Part shown: positions 17,043 to 26,443 of the stretch, piece after piece | Position numbering within the stretch: the stretch's first letter is position 1 | How the letters are laid out: every line of letters begins with the position of its first letter | Assembly: GCF_008124625.1 (NCBI RefSeq) | Contig: NZ_VNHM01000007.1 | Coordinates: 100,915 to 164,914 of the forward strand | Source of the DNA: Desulfallas thermosapovorans DSM 6562 | Lineage (GTDB): Bacteria; Bacillota; Desulfotomaculia; Desulfotomaculales; Desulfallaceae | Length of the DNA stretch: 64,000 nucleotides | Direction: 5' to 3' | Notes under the pieces: model-generated | What the model saw: the letters and a program-made list of their open reading frames with translations, nothing else | Told to the model about the DNA's origin: nothing | Databases searched by the model: none | Position numbers and translations under genes: made by a program

Positions 17043-17794
17043 TATATCTGCACCTCCTCCGCCGGAGTTTTGTGTTCACCAAGCGGGTAGTAAGGAATCA
17101 TATTCTCTTCCAGCCACTTCAGTGCCTCCAGAGGGGGCAGGCCCCAGTTGGTGGGGCAAGAACCCAGTATTTCCACCAGGGTAAAGCCGTCTCCGCGCAT
17201 TTGTACTTCAAAAGCTTTGCGTATGGCCTTTTTGGCCTGGGCTATATGCTTGGGGTTGTGCAGAGATACCCGGGCCAGGTAAGCACTGCCATCCAGCGGG
17301 GCCAGCATTTCACAAACCTTTACGGGCATACCATTGGCATCCTTATCCCGCCCGTAGGGAGTGGTGGTGGTTTTCTGGCCCAATAACGTGGTGGGGGCCA
17401 TCTGGCCGCCGGTCATGGCGTAAACCGCATTGTTGACGAAAATAACGGTTATCTTTTCGCCCCGGGCCGCCGCGTGCACCAGCTCGCCCGTGCCGATGGC
17501 CGCCGCGTCGCCGTCACCCTGGTAGGTAAACACCAGCCGGTCGGGCAGCACCCGCTTGATGCCCGTACCCACCGCCGGTGCCCGGCCGTGGGCGGCCTGG
17601 TACATATCTATATCCAGGTAATTATAAATAAATACGGAACAGCCCACCGGTGCTATACCCAGGGCGCGCTCGTATATACCCATTTCATCAATAACTTCGG
17701 CCACCAAACGGTGGGCAATGCCATGGGTGCAGCCCGGACAGTAATGGAATGGTAAATCAGCCAGCGCCTCCGGCCTGGTAAAAACTTTTTTCAT
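17042..17794 (-). CDS. 2-oxoacid:ferredoxin oxidoreductase, TPP-binding (beta) subunit
   Basis: 250 residues. It has the CPGC motif ([12 protein letters not shown], residues 18-29) and the TPP-binding motif [32 protein letters not shown] (GDG...NN, about 90-121). It catalyses decarboxylation of a 2-oxoacid and, with CoA, transfers electrons to ferredoxin. Substrate could be 2-oxoglutarate or branched-chain 2-oxoacids; the sequence alone does not settle it. Confidence 0.9.
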   Translation of the reverse strand: MKKVFTRPEALADLPFHYCPGCTHGIAHRLVAEVIDEMGIYERALGIAPVGCSVFIYNYLDIDMYQAAHGRAPAVGTGIKRVLPDRLVFTYQGDGDAAAIGTGELVHAAARGEKITVIFVNNAVYAMTGGQMAPTTLLGQKTTTTPYGRDKDANGMPVKVCEMLAPLDGSAYLARVSLHNPKHIAQAKKAIRKAFEVQMRGDGFTLVEILGSCPTNWGLPPLEALKWLEENMIPYYPLGEHKTPAEEVQI

Positions 17795-18858
17795 TATACC
17801 GCACCCCCGTTGTACAGTTTTTTAACCTCCGCCAGCACATCCCGGGCCACGGGCAGCATACCGCCCACCCGGCCATAGAAATGCACCGGCTTTTTACCCG
17901 CCACCGCCAGCCGCACGTCTTCCACCATTTGGCCCATGTTCATTTCCACCGTCAGGAACTGTTCAGCCGTCTCCCGTAAACGGGCTATCACTCCGGCAGG
18001 GAAGGGCCAAACTGTAATGGGGCGGATCAAACCAACCGCCAGGCCCTCCTGCCGGGCACGATCAACCACAGCCTTGCAGATTCTGGCACAGGTGCCAAAG
18101 GCTACAATGATCATTTTAGCGTCATGCACCTGGTATTCTTCCCAGCGCTGTTCTTCTTTGGTTATGGCCGCATATTTTTGGGACAGCCTGATATTGTGCT
18201 TCTCGCATTCTTCAGGCACGATATATAACGAGTTGATTAATCGTTTGGGGCCGCCTTTTTTACGCCCGGTAGCCGCCCATTCTTTTTCCGGCGGTTGCAC
18301 CAGTTTCTCCTCACCCAGGTCCACCGGTTCCATCATCTGGCCCAATACACCATCGGCCAGCAGCATCACCGGGTTACGGTATTTATCCGCCAAGTCAAAG
18401 GCATCCGCCATCAAGTCAATAATCTCCTGCACCGATGCCGGGGCCAGGCAAATCACCCGGTAATCGCCATGACCGCCGCCATTGACGGCCTGGAAATAAT
18501 CGGACTGGGCCGGGGCAATGTTACCCAGGCCGGGACCGCCCCGCATCATGTTCACTATTACACAGGGCAGCTCGGCACCGGCCAAGTAGGATATACCTTC
18601 CTGCATCAAGCTAATACCGGGGCCCGAGGATGAAGTCATTACCCGGGCACCGGCCCCGGCGGCGCCAAAGACCATATTGGCCGCCGCTGTTTCACTCTCC
18701 GATTGCAAATACACACCGCCCACCTCGGGCATACGCTTGGCCAGGTAGTGTGGCAATTCACTCTGCGGGGTAATGGGGTAACCGAAGAAATAGCGACAAC
18801 CGGCCCGCACGGCACCTTCTCCGATGGCCTCATTACCTTTCATCAATATTTTAGCCAA
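17794..18858 (-). CDS. vorB: 2-oxoacid:ferredoxin oxidoreductase, alpha subunit (VorB-like)
   Basis: 354 residues from TTG at 18858, chosen because AAAGGAGG lies 9 nt upstream and the N-terminus becomes [20 protein letters not shown], the usual VorB opening. An upstream in-frame reading from 18885 adds an atypical basic tail. The pyrimidine-binding domain has [20 protein letters not shown] and [36 protein letters not shown]. The start overlaps the ferredoxin gene stop (18851). VorB is the usual name in clostridial genomes for 3-methyl-2-oxobutanoate enzymes, but Kor-type specificity is equally possible. Confidence 0.88.
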   Translation of the reverse strand: MAKILMKGNEAIGEGAVRAGCRYFFGYPITPQSELPHYLAKRMPEVGGVYLQSESETAAANMVFGAAGAGARVMTSSSGPGISLMQEGISYLAGAELPCVIVNMMRGGPGLGNIAPAQSDYFQAVNGGGHGDYRVICLAPASVQEIIDLMADAFDLADKYRNPVMLLADGVLGQMMEPVDLGEEKLVQPPEKEWAATGRKKGGPKRLINSLYIVPEECEKHNIRLSQKYAAITKEEQRWEEYQVHDAKMIIVAFGTCARICKAVVDRARQEGLAVGLIRPITVWPFPAGVIARLRETAEQFLTVEMNMGQMVEDVRLAVAGKKPVHFYGRVGGMLPVARDVLAEVKKLYNGGAV

Positions 18859-19072
18859 CCTTTTTTTCCTCCTTTGCCACTTCAATTACCAGGTCCGGAC
18901 ACATGCGGGCACACAGTGCACACCCGGTGCATTTTTCAGGTTCTTCCACGGTAGCCGGGTGAAATCCCATGACATTGATATGCCCGGCCATTTTAATTAA
19001 TTGTTTGGGACACACCGCTGCGCATAATTGACAACCTTTGCAGCGCTCTTCCCGAAATGTTATTTGCGCCAA
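18851..19072 (-). CDS. 2-oxoacid:ferredoxin oxidoreductase, delta subunit (2x[4Fe-4S] ferredoxin)
   Basis: 73 residues with two Cx2Cx2Cx3C motifs: CKGCQLCAAVCP (11-22) and CTGCALCARMCP (48-59). It passes electrons from the TPP subunit to ferredoxin. First gene of the operon; TTG start at 19072 with GGAGG 7 nt upstream. Its 3-prime end carries the RBS and start of the alpha subunit, so translation is coupled. Confidence 0.9.
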   Translation of the reverse strand: MAQITFREERCKGCQLCAAVCPKQLIKMAGHINVMGFHPATVEEPEKCTGCALCARMCPDLVIEVAKEEKKVG

Positions 19073-19210
19073 AAAGAGCCCTCCTTAATACCTGGATAAT
19101 GTATAGATAAAATTGATAGTAGCTATTAGTGTCGCACATTTGTCACCGGTTAAACTAGCTATTTGGTTATCTTGAGCGTTGGCCAATGATCTTTGGCGTC
19201 CCCGTGTTTT

Positions 19211-19906
19211 CTAAAATAAGCCTGACCCCTTGGCCCAGGGAGGCATCATGTTTTTTTCAATGGGGAATAGCGGTATACCCGGTATGCGCCCGGTTATCTC
19301 CCGGGCCAGTGGGCTGTGCACGGCTACAAAGGCTACCGGTAGTCCCAGCTGCCGCGCCGCATCCTCAATGATGGCATGGCCATTTAAAACCGTATCCGGG
19401 TCAGTGGCGGAGCCCAGATTGGTATTGCTCACCAGAGCGGTTACCTGCAGGCGGGATGCCTTTTCCACCGACCGCAACATTTTAATTATTCCCTCTGCCG
19501 TACCGGTAAAGGGACGACAAGCATTGGCCACAAAATACATGTTATAAGACCCGGCGGGCAAGTAATGTTTAAACCGGCCCAGGGCAACAGCACCGATATC
19601 ATCGCCGCCGACATCAAAAACGCCCATGCACCGTTCATCTTCCAAAACACCTATAATAGACGGTGGCAGGGCGGGCACATCGGCACCCGCCAGTTCGCCC
19701 GGCGGGCATATCACGCGCAAACCCGTTTTCTCCAGTTCATCACGCATCAACCTGGTACGAAAATAAGGATTAATAATATCTAAATCCACAATACCAACCC
19801 GTGGGTATTGTCCTTTCAGCCACAGGGCAAAGTTTATAGACAGCTCGGTCTTGCCGCTGCCTAAATTGCCTGTAAATAAAGTAATTCTTTTGAAATCGCT
19901 CAGCAA
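19211..19906 (-). CDS. P-loop NTPase (CobQ/MinD-like)
   Basis: 231 residues: Walker A FTGNLGSGKTELSIN (about 11-25), VGIVDLDIINPYFRTR (SIMIBI switch region) and FDVGGDD near 97-103. Not a clear MinD: no membrane-targeting helix at the C-terminus. The gene precedes the vor operon by about 140 nt; a role in its maturation is conceivable but unproven. TTG start at 19906 with AGGAG upstream. The last residues (GSGLF*) are encoded by the ggggtcaggctta repeat, suggesting the original 3-prime end was replaced. Confidence 0.75.
   Translation of the reverse strand: MLSDFKRITLFTGNLGSGKTELSINFALWLKGQYPRVGIVDLDIINPYFRTRLMRDELEKTGLRVICPPGELAGADVPALPPSIIGVLEDERCMGVFDVGGDDIGAVALGRFKHYLPAGSYNMYFVANACRPFTGTAEGIIKMLRSVEKASRLQVTALVSNTNLGSATDPDTVLNGHAIIEDAARQLGLPVAFVAVHSPLAREITGRIPGIPLFPIEKNMMPPWAKGSGLF
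19217..19229. repeat. Shorter copy of the taagcctgacccc repeat
   Basis: taagcctgacccc at the 3-prime end of the P-loop NTPase gene, read in another frame (GSGLF*). Confidence 0.5.
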
Positions 19907-19950
19907 TTGAATACACTCCTAATTCGTGACCAACAAGTAATTATTCGACA

Positions 19951-20805
19951 TTATTTCTCAGGTTCCTTCTCCCGGCCCAACATATCCAGATAATTCAGTA
20001 TAATGTTTCGGGAAATAATTTGGGTCAGGGAATATTTTTCTGTAATTATATGCAGTATTACCAGCACCGTCAGGTAACCGGTACGGTAATAACCCTCCAG
20101 GGATACAGCTGCTGTTAATCCAATGACTATACCCAGCGTGTTGGACCCGGCATCCCCCATCATGGCCCTGGCTTTAAGATCCGCCGGCAAAAAGGCCAGC
20201 AGTGTACCCAGCACCATGGTGGCCAAAACGGCCTCGGGACCACCCAGCGCCGCGGGCAGCAAAACTGCGTACAGCAGCACGAATACTTTGCCGGCGCGAC
20301 CGGGTCGCAGGTCAAACAAATTGACCAGGTTAACCGACAGGGCTATGATCAGAGTGCTGTCCAGTACACGCCTAATATCACCGTGGTATACCTGCACCGC
20401 TAGAAAAAGCGCCAGTATGCCACCTCCCAGCGCTTTGACGGCCCCGGTGGTTAAACGTCCCCGGGCCAGGGCTTTAAAGTGACCTATTAATCCACTGGCG
20501 TCACGGCTGCCCCAAAAATCATCCATGAGCCCCAAAAAGGTGGCTCCGGCCATGGCCAGTAAATAAATCAACGCAATAGCACGTAATCCTGCCGGCCAGA
20601 AATAAAACAAGGGTAGTACTGCTGTTAACGTAGAAATAAAAAAAACAACCCCTGCGGCCAGAGGTATCTTTTCTCCCTTGAAATTCGGTCGCACAAATTC
20701 AGCCCGGACAATCATATCCAAAATTTTTTCCCTGATGAACAAAGCAATAAAAAAAGCCAGTCCCAAACCCACCGGCAAATAAAATAATTCCGGCTGCCAG
20801 TTCAA
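19951..20805 (-). CDS. MraY/WecA-like glycosyltransferase family 4 membrane protein
   Basis: A polytopic membrane protein (about 284 residues from TTG 20805, which has GAGGTGA upstream; the longer reading to 20865 overlaps the preceding gene). The family features are LMDDFWGSRD (the DD motif of polyprenyl-phosphate sugar-1-phosphate transferases), VNLVNLFDLRPGRAGK and MMGDAGSNTLGIVIGL, with at least eight hydrophobic segments. It probably transfers a sugar-1-phosphate to undecaprenyl phosphate. It sits between a GT2 gene and a P-loop gene in a set that includes a MctB-like protein and SteA, a combination seen in actinobacteria and clostridia near cell division functions. Confidence 0.8.
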   Translation of the reverse strand: MNWQPELFYLPVGLGLAFFIALFIREKILDMIVRAEFVRPNFKGEKIPLAAGVVFFISTLTAVLPLFYFWPAGLRAIALIYLLAMAGATFLGLMDDFWGSRDASGLIGHFKALARGRLTTGAVKALGGGILALFLAVQVYHGDIRRVLDSTLIIALSVNLVNLFDLRPGRAGKVFVLLYAVLLPAALGGPEAVLATMVLGTLLAFLPADLKARAMMGDAGSNTLGIVIGLTAAVSLEGYYRTGYLTVLVILHIITEKYSLTQIISRNIILNYLDMLGREKEPEK

Positions 20806-20822
20806 TGATTTCACCTCGAAAC

Positions 20823-21497
20823 TTATTTCACAGCGGCTCTGGCCAGTACCAGGGCCACGTGACAAAACTGTCTGCCCCGGTGCCAGAAACCCTTCAAGTC
20901 ACGACCGGTTTCAGCATGGGTCATTTGCACCGGCACTTCCAGCACCTTAAACCCCGCCCGGACCGCCTTAATGGTCAGGCCAACCTCCACCCCGTAGCCC
21001 GAGGCAAAGGGTAGCAATTTTTCCATTACCTGACGGGTCATCACCCGCTGGCCTGATAAGGGGGATTGCATTTCCAACCCGGTGTAAAATTTAATACCTT
21101 TCCTGGCCAATCCTTTAACCAGGCCGAAGCCCCCTTTGCGCCGGGGCGGCGGAAACCGGGCCACGGTCATATCCGCCTGACCCGCCAGTACCGGTTCCAG
21201 TAACCACCGGGCTTCCCTGGCTGTCTCGCCCAAATCACCATCCAGCAGCATGATCACACCGGCATTAATATCCGCGCTGCCCCGGTTCAAAGCAGCACCT
21301 TTGCCGCTGTTCCGGGGCATGCTGATCACCCTGGCCCCCGCGGCAGCAGCCAGCTGTGCCGTACGGTCGGTGGACGCATCATCCACCACCACAATTTCGT
21401 TGACTTCAGGCAGCGCGGCCAGCGAGGCCACGGTGGCGCCGATATATTTTTCTTCATTAAATGCCGGTATGAGAGCCACAACCCGCTTTAACGACAT
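20823..21497 (-). CDS. Glycosyltransferase family 2 protein
   Basis: 224 residues of the GT-A fold: VVALIPAFNEEKYIGATVASL at the N-terminus, EIVVVDDASTDRTAQLA (nucleotide binding) and IMLLDGDLGETAREA (metal-binding DGD at about 87-89). No transmembrane segment, so it resembles soluble DPM/GpgS-type enzymes. It likely works with the MraY-like membrane protein downstream, which begins 18 nt before the end of this ORF if TTG 20805 is used. ATG 21497 with GAGGG upstream. Confidence 0.82.
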   Translation of the reverse strand: MSLKRVVALIPAFNEEKYIGATVASLAALPEVNEIVVVDDASTDRTAQLAAAAGARVISMPRNSGKGAALNRGSADINAGVIMLLDGDLGETAREARWLLEPVLAGQADMTVARFPPPRRKGGFGLVKGLARKGIKFYTGLEMQSPLSGQRVMTRQVMEKLLPFASGYGVEVGLTIKAVRAGFKVLEVPVQMTHAETGRDLKGFWHRGRQFCHVALVLARAAVK

Positions 21498-21527
21498 TTA
21501 CACCCTCGTTCCTTTCCTAAACCAAAT

Positions 21528-22400
21528 CTACTGAACCGGTAAATCGGGCAGCAGCCTTTGGGCCGTGGATTTAATACCATAGTGGCCGGGTTGGCCGCTT
21601 AGTGCCAGCACCATAGCAAATTGACCCGGTACGGTATCAATATTATCCACTGTGCTAATGTGTTTGCGCTGGTATTCTTTCATTGATGACAAAGTGACAT
21701 CGGTTTCCTCCACGCCCACCACCGGTATGTTTAACTCGTTGAAATAATCTATTAAAGAGATATCAATTTGCATGTTGCGGTTGATATCATTGTAACTGCC
21801 GCCGACAATGATGATACCATCTACCGGGTTACCATACTGGCCGCTGGTTTTAAGCAATTCTTTTTCCACCAGGTGCCCGATCACCAACGTATTTTCACCG
21901 GTATTTATATTGTTAGCTATTTCCATTGCCAGCCTTTTATATAATTCATCAGTGGTATTAACGGGCCAACCGAGTTCCTGCTGCAAAGCCTCGATGGTTT
22001 TCTGCTCATCGCCAATGGCGTTGACTGAAGTAACTGAAATAATACTGCCCCCGGCGGCTTCTATTACCCCGGCAACTTCCGGGGGAAAACCAAAGTTATT
22101 TAACTCCACCAGGGCATAATTTTTACCGGCCAGTTTACCCGCCGCCAAAACCGGCAGCACTTGTTTTTCAAATTGTTTATGCATATTGGAGTCGGTTTCC
22201 AGTGTATTGGCCCGGGCTTGAATGGTTTCATTGGTTTCCCGTAATGACTGCAACTGGCTTTCCAACCTGTCTGTAACCTGTTTCTGGTAATCAATCAGCG
22301 CGTCATTACCCAGTAAAGTACTGCCGATTAAAATGCCGATACCCAAAGCCAAAAACACCGCCACCAGCGATGCAATATGGTATTTGTAATCAATAATCAT
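21528..22400 (-). CDS. Copper transporter (MctB/DUF3186) family protein
   Basis: 290 residues: one N-terminal membrane helix (YHIASLVAVFLALGIGILIGSTLLG), a coiled-coil stretch about 40-75 (DYQKQVTDRLESQLQSLRETNETIQARANTLE) and an alpha/beta extracellular domain. The opening MIIDYKYHIASLVAVFLALGIGI is the signature of MctB, an outer membrane protein in mycobacteria. Clostridia lack that membrane, so the name does not establish copper export. It adjoins steA, as in actinobacteria. Confidence 0.82.
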   Translation of the reverse strand: MIIDYKYHIASLVAVFLALGIGILIGSTLLGNDALIDYQKQVTDRLESQLQSLRETNETIQARANTLETDSNMHKQFEKQVLPVLAAGKLAGKNYALVELNNFGFPPEVAGVIEAAGGSIISVTSVNAIGDEQKTIEALQQELGWPVNTTDELYKRLAMEIANNINTGENTLVIGHLVEKELLKTSGQYGNPVDGIIIVGGSYNDINRNMQIDISLIDYFNELNIPVVGVEETDVTLSSMKEYQRKHISTVDNIDTVPGQFAMVLALSGQPGHYGIKSTAQRLLPDLPVQ

Positions 22401-22422
22401 TAATTATCACCTTGGTTTCCCG

Positions 22423-23544
22423 TTAGATTCCCACCAGCAGTCGAAATTGAATAAACAAAAGCCGCAACAATTCCCTGGTTGAAGGAGAAATCACCGCCAC
22501 AGCGGCCACAGGCAGCATCGCGGCAACAAAAATGGGGGCCAGGTGTTTGGCACGCAGTCTGCTTTTATACAGTTTGCTGACCCCTTTGGCATCAATTAAC
22601 ACCGAACCCACCTTGGCCCGCACCAAAAAAGTACTGGCCATGCCTTTACGGCCTTTTTCCAGAAAATCTATCATATTGGAATGGGTACCAACCGCCACAA
22701 TCAGCTCGGCCCCCTTTTCGTAGGCAATTAGCATCGCTATATCCTCGCTGGTGCCCGGCGCGGCGAAGGTTATCGCCGGCAAGCCCATTTCCTGTAACCG
22801 GGCCATGCCGGGTGCCCGGCCGTCCGGGTAGGCATGCACCACCAGTTCGGCACCGCATTGCAGCGTTTTATCGCTGACGCTATCCATATCACCCACTATA
22901 ACATCAGGCTTCAATCCAAACTCCATTAAAGCGTCGGCCCCACCGTCAACACCTATCAGCACAGGCTTTATTTCGTATATATAGGACTTTATTGCCCGCA
23001 GGTCTTCTTTATAATTTTTGCCGCGCACTACTATCAAGGCGTGCTTGTCCTTAAAGGTGGTTTTAACATCGGGAACTTTATACTGGCCGCAAATCAGGCC
23101 AATTTCATTTTGGGCATAATCCATGGTATTTTGTACAAAACTGGACAATACGCTTTCCAAATTGGCCTTGGTGGCCTCCATTTTTTGTTTTATAATATCA
23201 ACGGTCAACTCTTCACCACTACACAGTACCCGGCCCGCGTGAATTATCTGGCCGTTCTTTACTTCAATTTCCTGGCCTTCCGTCAATATTGAAAATAAAT
23301 CACTCTCCGGGCAGTCCACCAGTTTAATACCGGCTTCCACAATGGTCAAAGGCCCGCAATTGGGATAAACTTCACTCATGGATGAACTGACATTGACCAC
23401 CGCTTTTACATGGGCTTCCACAAGGGCATTGGCGGCCACTTCGTCCAGATCGCGGTGATCTATTACGGCAATATCTCCATGCTGCAAGCGTTTAACCAGA
23501 TGCTTGGTTTTTTTATCGAGCCGGACTGTGCCTTTGATGGCCAC
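22423..23544 (-). CDS. steA: Putative cytokinetic ring protein SteA (TPP kinase-like domain)
   Basis: 373 residues. The middle region carries thiamin pyrophosphokinase-like motifs (LIGVDGGADALMEFGLKPDVIVGDMDSVSD near 197-226), followed by VGTHSNMIDFLEKGRKGMASTFLVRAKVGSVLIDAKGVS and a C-terminal membrane helix (APIFVAAMLPVAAVAVISP). This is the SteA arrangement; with SteB in corynebacteria it acts at the division site. GTG at 23544 with AAGGTGG upstream. The neighbouring MctB-like protein could be the SteB counterpart. Confidence 0.8.
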   Translation of the reverse strand: MAIKGTVRLDKKTKHLVKRLQHGDIAVIDHRDLDEVAANALVEAHVKAVVNVSSSMSEVYPNCGPLTIVEAGIKLVDCPESDLFSILTEGQEIEVKNGQIIHAGRVLCSGEELTVDIIKQKMEATKANLESVLSSFVQNTMDYAQNEIGLICGQYKVPDVKTTFKDKHALIVVRGKNYKEDLRAIKSYIYEIKPVLIGVDGGADALMEFGLKPDVIVGDMDSVSDKTLQCGAELVVHAYPDGRAPGMARLQEMGLPAITFAAPGTSEDIAMLIAYEKGAELIVAVGTHSNMIDFLEKGRKGMASTFLVRAKVGSVLIDAKGVSKLYKSRLRAKHLAPIFVAAMLPVAAVAVISPSTRELLRLLFIQFRLLVGI

Positions 23545-23631
23545 ATTATCACCACCTTAATTTTCTCATTTTACAGTTTTTGCTTATTGCCGTCAAGACC
23601 GCACCGGTGCCAAAATAAGTAAATTTATATT

Positions 23632-23664
23632 ATATATGTTATGATTCCAATATATGTTATGATT
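23632..23664. repeat. Tandem direct repeat upstream of steA
   Basis: The 15-base word atatatgttatgatt occurs at 23632-23646 and again at 23650-23664, with an 18-bp period (just under two helical turns), 90-120 nt before steA. It could be a pair of regulator sites or a promoter duplication. The 277-nt gap to spo0A otherwise holds only the spo0A terminator. Confidence 0.5.
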
Positions 23665-23699
23665 TCACGACACAAACCTTTCACATTATATATCATAAA

Positions 23700-23758
23700 C
23701 CAAAATAAAAACACCGCCAATTTATTGTCTTTAGAAAAACTAATAAATTATTGGTGTT
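23700..23758 (-). terminator. spo0A terminator
   Basis: The minus-strand stem AACACCAATAATTTATT/AATAAATTGGCGGTGTT (23758-23742 with 23725-23709, with a small internal mismatch) is followed by TTTATTTTGG, about 65 nt after the spo0A stop. Confidence 0.7.
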
Positions 23759-23821
23759 AGAAATTTGCATTTTAAAATCGTAAGTAGTAATTCTCATTTT
23801 TTTAAATATGAAGATTTTATA

Positions 23822-24583
23822 CTAGCTGACTTTGGCTTCAATGCGCAATTTGTCGGCTACCATGGCAATGAACTCGGAATTGGTAGGTTTACCGCGCTGA
23901 AGGTTAATGGTATAACCGAAAAATTTGGTCATCATTTCAATGTTACCCCTATCCCAGGCCAGCTCGATAGCATGCCGTATAGCCCTTTCCACCCTGCTGG
24001 GAGTGGTTTGATATTTATGGGCGATCATGGGGTACAATTCTTTAGTTACCGCCCCAAGCAAATTTACATCTTCGATAACCTGTAAAATGGCGTCCCGCAG
24101 GTAATGATAACCTTTTATATGGGCGGGCACACCCATCTCATGGATAATATTTGTAACCGCAACATCAAGATTTTTGGGCTTGGCCACCGAAATATACTGG
24201 GCTACCTTAAATCCCCCGGCCAACTGTTTTATTCTGGTGGCCAGCACCGAAAAATCAAAGGGTTTTAATATATAATAATCTGCCCCCAATTCAACAGCCC
24301 TCTGGGTTATACTTTCCTGGCCAAAGGCAGTCAGCATGATCACCCGGGGTCGATGTTGAAATTCATTTAATTTTTCCAGCACACCGATACCATCCAAATG
24401 GGGCATGATCAGGTCCAGCACCAAAATATCGGGTTCTTCTTCCTGGATTAAATCCAGTGCTTCCAAACCGTTTTGGGCGATACCCACCAGGTTCAAGTCT
24501 TCCTGTTCCTGCAGAAATTCCTTTAATAATTCACAAAATTCACGATTATCATCAGCTATTATAATTTTAATTACCTTTCTCAT
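23822..24583 (-). CDS. spo0A: Sporulation transcription factor Spo0A
   Basis: 253 residues. Receiver domain 1-120 with acidic pocket Asp11/Asp12, phosphoacceptor Asp57 ([11 protein letters not shown]) and Lys107 (ILKPFD). The C-terminal effector domain has the highly conserved [35 protein letters not shown] (DNA recognition) and [14 protein letters not shown]. It is the master regulator of sporulation. The gene follows spoIVB, the standard order, 130 nt apart. ATG 24583 with GGAGG upstream. Confidence 0.97.
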   Translation of the reverse strand: MRKVIKIIIADDNREFCELLKEFLQEQEDLNLVGIAQNGLEALDLIQEEEPDILVLDLIMPHLDGIGVLEKLNEFQHRPRVIMLTAFGQESITQRAVELGADYYILKPFDFSVLATRIKQLAGGFKVAQYISVAKPKNLDVAVTNIIHEMGVPAHIKGYHYLRDAILQVIEDVNLLGAVTKELYPMIAHKYQTTPSRVERAIRHAIELAWDRGNIEMMTKFFGYTINLQRGKPTNSEFIAMVADKLRIEAKVS

Positions 24584-24713
24584 TGATTTCCCGCCTCCTA
24601 AAAACTTCTTTTTTATCTCTGAGTATTTACTTTCGACGTGGAGGGGGGAATACCTTTATTTTTTTTTAACTTTTTTGTTAAATTTTTACTATTTTATTTC
24701 TACACGTTAATAA

Positions 24714-26051
24714 TTATCCCGCTATCCTTTCCGCATGCTCTATATTTAACAGATTTGCTTCTTTTAACATATTTTCTGCCAGAACACCATACCCTTTGGC
24801 AGGATCATTGATAAAAACATGGGTTACCGCCCCCACCAGCCTGCCGTTTTGTATAATGGGACTGCCGCTCATGCCCTGGATAATGCCGCCGGTACGGTCC
24901 AATAATCTTTTATCGATAACTTTGATTACCATTCCCTTACCCTGGTTATCCGCGGGCAAAATATCCTCAATTTCTATATTAAATCTTTCTATTTTATTTT
25001 CGTCAAGAACCGTTAATATTTCGGCCGGGCCCTTTTTAATTTGATATTTCATGGCCACGGGTACGGGCTGGTTATAATAAGGGTTACGGATACCCTTTTG
25101 CAATTTACCAAAAATGCCGCAGGTGGTATTCTTTTCAATGTCTCCGATTATATCGCTACTGCCTTTAAATACACCCAGCTTTTCTCCCGGAGCACCCTTT
25201 TTGCCCGGGTGCAGCCCTTTAACGGCGGCCTCCACTATCTTACCGTTCACCGGGTTTAATCTATGGCCGCTTTCAAAATCAGTGATCATATGGCCCAGCG
25301 CTCCGTAGGTTTTTGTTCTTGGTTCATAAAAGGTCAGTGTCCCTACACCGGCAGTGCTGTTTTTAATAAACAGCCCAATGCGATAACGGCCAGTTTTGTC
25401 ACACAGGATAGGTTCAATCCTGGCCAGCCTGTTTTTATTTCCCTGTTTAACCAGTAAAGATATTTTTTTTCCTTGTTTCCCGTATTTATCAACAAGTTCC
25501 TGTAATTGATTTTCACTGGTAATTTTTGCGCCGTTGATCTGTAAAATCAAGTCGCCCACTGAAATACCGGCTGCCCTTGCCGGGTAGTATGTTTGACCGT
25601 CCTTCTCCACAGCGGCTTCCCCCACTACCATGACACCCTCGGTATGCAATAAAACACCAATGGATTGCCCCCCTGGAATGACATGTGGGGGATCCACCAC
25701 ATTTACCACCATGCGATGAATGGGCAGCAAACCAAAAAGCTTCATCTGCATTTCCATTTGCCCCGTTTTTAAAGCTACGGGCAGTATTTCTTCAGGATTA
25801 TAAGTAAATTCCCGGTATTGGTTACCGTCAACTGAAAATATTTCAGACGCCGCACGCAGGTTCAAACTTACGTTTTGAATAAAAATCTCCGGCAGTTCAA
25901 TGCCCGTTGCAATTCTATCACCCACATTGATATACTGCCGGGTGGGTAGAAAATAAAGCCAGTAAGAATTAAGGGTAATAAAAGTTGCCATCAGAGCAAA
26001 TACTAGTACAAACAGGGTTCCCAGTGATCTGTGATGATTGCTGCGTTTCAG
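24714..26051 (-). CDS. spoIVB: SpoIVB peptidase (S55 family)
   Basis: A forespore serine protease that signals activation of pro-sigma-K. It has an N-terminal membrane anchor (LGTLFVLVFALMATFITL), a PDZ domain around 140-215 (ARAAGISVGDLILQINGAKITS) and a catalytic domain with GALGHMITD (His/Asp) and GMSGSPII (Ser). Start is unusual: the only well-placed RBS (AAGGGGG) points to a CTG at 26051, 8 nt downstream. An in-frame TTG at 26072 lies before the RBS and so is less likely. recN-spoIVB-spo0A is the conserved order. Confidence 0.93.
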   Translation of the reverse strand: MKRSNHHRSLGTLFVLVFALMATFITLNSYWLYFLPTRQYINVGDRIATGIELPEIFIQNVSLNLRAASEIFSVDGNQYREFTYNPEEILPVALKTGQMEMQMKLFGLLPIHRMVVNVVDPPHVIPGGQSIGVLLHTEGVMVVGEAAVEKDGQTYYPARAAGISVGDLILQINGAKITSENQLQELVDKYGKQGKKISLLVKQGNKNRLARIEPILCDKTGRYRIGLFIKNSTAGVGTLTFYEPRTKTYGALGHMITDFESGHRLNPVNGKIVEAAVKGLHPGKKGAPGEKLGVFKGSSDIIGDIEKNTTCGIFGKLQKGIRNPYYNQPVPVAMKYQIKKGPAEILTVLDENKIERFNIEIEDILPADNQGKGMVIKVIDKRLLDRTGGIIQGMSGSPIIQNGRLVGAVTHVFINDPAKGYGVLAENMLKEANLLNIEHAERIAG

Positions 26052-26259
26052 ACAACATTCCCCCTTATGCAAAATGTTTTACTTTTAATAAAAAATGGTC
26101 AAAAAAAATCACCGCCCTTCCCTTTCGCAGTGTAAAAAAATTTGTGTAATTAAATTGGCCCGGTTCATGTCCATTTATTCCGCCCTTTTGTACCTCTCTT
26201 TGGAAAGGCCTGCAGTCATGCCGTCCCCTTTTGTTCTGTAACATATTGATAACGGGCAC

Positions 26260-26297
26260 AAAAAAAATGGTTGGCATATTTTTCGAAGTTGCCAACC
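26260..26297 (-). terminator. Intrinsic terminator after recN
   Basis: The perfect 8-bp stem GGTTGGCA/TGCCAACC (26297-26290 with 26276-26269) is followed by ATTTTTTTTG, a textbook terminator on the minus strand about 150 nt after recN. The 390-nt spacer between recN and spoIVB holds this, the long repeat copy at 26337-26421 and an AT-rich region before spoIVB. Confidence 0.85.
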
Positions 26298-26336
26298 AAT
26301 TAGTTCCAATTGGCGCCTGGTGTTGCAAGATAAGCT

Positions 26337-26421
26337 AAAAAGCTTTTAACCTTATATGCATGCCTTTCCAGGGCGCAAAACGTTATGAAAGAATTTCTTT
26401 CAGACTTTCAACACCCGGCAC
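26337..26421 (-). repeat. Dispersed repeat of about 85 bp, copy 1
   Basis: Read on the minus strand it runs gtgccgggtgttgaaag, then tctgaaagaaattctttcataacg, then ttttgcgccctggaaagg and catgcatataaggtt. Copy 2 on the plus strand at 56849-56930 matches over the whole length with about ten differences. It contains no gene. The first 17 bases are the same word that forms palindromes near 6.85 and 54.5 kb. Confidence 0.75.
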
Positions 26422-26443
26422 TAAAGCTAGATTCGCCAATCTT

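Noticed and set aside
26065..26328. ORF of 87 codons upstream of spoIVB
   Set aside because: It runs through the recN terminator and the spoIVB promoter region and has no RBS or family resemblance.
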